From positions 1 to 14,282 of the forward strand of contig JADFJI010000020.1 in assembly GCA_022566235.1 (NCBI GenBank): 14,282 nt of DNA, in the 5' to 3' direction. This document shows positions 13,463 to 14,282 of this stretch, piece after piece. Origin of the DNA: Chloroflexota bacterium. GTDB lineage: Bacteria; Chloroflexota; Dehalococcoidia; Plut-88900. Under the pieces are notes generated by a model that saw only the letters and a program-made list of their open reading frames with translations, was not told the DNA's origin and did not search any database. Each line of letters starts with the position of its first letter. Position 1 is the first letter of the stretch. The position numbers and the translations under genes were made by a program.

Positions 13463-14282
13463 TTATTTACCTGTCTCCCCGTAGAGCTTATCGTAGCTCA
13501 TAAAGCGAGCGTAGAAGAAGTAGAGAACAATTGTCCCGGCCAGCAACAGGAAGGCCAGGGCCGAGGCGAATTCCCAGTTGTTAACCTCGTTGATCTGGAT
13601 CTCGATCATGTTGGAGATCATCCGGTCTTTTGGCCCGCCCAGGAGGGCCGGCGTGATGAAGAAACCGAGTGACAGAATGAATACCAGCAACACTCCGGCT
13701 CCCAAACCGGGCATGGTCAGGGGGAAGTACACCCGGCGGAAAGCGGTGAACGGCCCGGCGCCCAGGTTCTCCGCCGCCCTCAGAAACTCGTTGGGTATGC
13801 CACGCATTACGGCAAAGATGGGGAATATCATGAATGGCACTAATATATGTATCATGCCTATAAGGGTGCCGACTCGGTTGAAGACTAGAGGCAGCGGATC
13901 GCCGTCCTGGAAGGCGGCCGGAAAACTGATGATCCCCAAGAAATCGATCTTATCCATGCCTTGCATGATATCGGCGGCTACTCCTCGGAGGTTTATCCAG
14001 TCCAGCACTTCGTTGATGAACCCTGCCCGCCCGAGAATGATCCTCCAGGCAAAGGTTCGAACGAGAATGCTGGTCCAGAAGGGCACGATGACAAGGGGAA
14101 GCAGAATAGAACGAGTCTTATCCGATACGTTGGCAATAAGATAGGCGACAGGATATCCAACTAAGAGGGCTATAAACGTGGTCAGGAAGGAGATCACGAA
14201 AGTAGTCTTGAATAGATTGTGGTATACACCGGGTCCGGATTTTCTACCTATGAGATAGTCGACACTGATGGGGTTCCCCGAA
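13463..14282 (-). CDS. ABC transporter permease, PotB-like, truncated by window edge
   Basis: The C-terminal ~272 residues of an inner-membrane permease; the frame stays open through a GTG at 14197 to the right edge, where residues such as N-P-I-S-V-D-Y-L and Y-H-N-L-F-K-T-T-F-V-I still look like the family's first loop and second helix. So the GTG is not the start. The signatures are V-P-F-W-T-S-I-L-V-R-T-F-A-W (typical of PotB-like permeases) and the EAA loop E-F-L-R-A-A-E-N-L-G-A-G-P-F-T-A-F-R-R-V. The loop after I-L-G-R-A-G-F-I-N-E is about 25-30 residues longer than usual, ending near P-L-V-F-N-R-V-G. It pairs with the PotC-like permease 65 bases downstream; the ATPase and binding protein are expected to the right of the window. 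Confidence 0.9.
   Translation of the reverse strand, partial: SGNPISVDYLIGRKSGPGVYHNLFKTTFVISFLTTFIALLVGYPVAYLIANVSDKTRSILLPLVIVPFWTSILVRTFAWRIILGRAGFINEVLDWINLRGVAADIMQGMDKIDFLGIISFPAAFQDGDPLPLVFNRVGTLIGMIHILVPFMIFPIFAVMRGIPNEFLRAAENLGAGPFTAFRRVYFPLTMPGLGAGVLLVFILSLGFFITPALLGGPKDRMISNMIEIQINEVNNWEFASALAFLLLAGTIVLYFFYARFMSYDKLYGETGK

Noticed and set aside
13578..14144. 188-residue plus-strand frame opposite the PotB-like permease
   Set aside because: Shadow of a permease with a canonical EAA loop on the minus strand.
1..14282. CRISPR arrays, tRNA, rRNA, insertion sequences
   Set aside because: I looked for regular repeats, cloverleaf-like segments, transposase motifs and terminal inverted repeats and saw none.

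Overview
The window reads as high-GC bacterial DNA, most likely from a Chloroflexota (Dehalococcoidia-like) genome. This is an inference from gene content: a hopanoid locus, a cytosolic reductive-dehalogenase-like iron-sulfur protein, paired D-x-D-S-H amidohydrolases, a probable F420/FMN split-barrel protein, and a lipoprotein with a P/T-rich linker of a style common in that phylum. No rRNA, tRNA, CRISPR array or insertion sequence was found.

Left part, plus strand (1-4697): a hopanoid operon. It starts with the C-terminal end of a probable hopanoid-associated nucleoside phosphorylase (HpnG-like), followed by hpnA (NAD-dependent epimerase family), shc (squalene-hopene cyclase), an HpnD-like squalene/presqualene synthase, and a small split-barrel (PPOX/F420 class) oxidoreductase. 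The hpnA/shc and hpnD/PPOX junctions are both 4-base GTGA start/stop overlaps, so the split-barrel protein is translationally coupled to the isoprenoid genes. A possible 32-residue ORF follows before the strand switch.

Middle part, minus strand (4729-9939): a likely catabolic operon, read right to left as amidohydrolase B, its paralog amidohydrolase A, a reductive-dehalogenase-like double [4Fe-4S] protein without a Tat signal, and an SDR oxidoreductase. Upstream of it lie a 59-residue membrane protein with a strong ribosome binding site and the relic of an enoyl-CoA hydratase gene that keeps only its first 29 and last ~39 codons.

Right-middle, minus strand (10026-11374): a three-gene nitrile hydratase / thiocyanate hydrolase-like set. 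The beta subunit is encoded as two separate, GTGA-coupled genes (N-terminal then C-terminal domain), followed by the Co-type metal-binding subunit with its C-T-L-C-S-C motif. The gene order matches that known for thiocyanate hydrolase (beta-alpha-gamma). A perfect 12-bp hairpin separates it from the genes to the right.

Right end, minus strand (11595-14282): two polyamine-type ABC transporter permeases (PotB-like, running off the window, and a PotC-like protein with a ~105-residue extra segment), then a lipoprotein with a P/T-rich linker and a C-terminal beta-sandwich-like domain. The ATPase and substrate-binding protein are expected beyond the right edge.

The strongest leads are the split-beta nitrile hydratase/thiocyanate hydrolase set, the split-barrel oxidoreductase coupled to squalene synthesis (no HpnC or HpnE is visible here), and the operon joining a cytosolic RdhA-like protein to two amidohydrolases.
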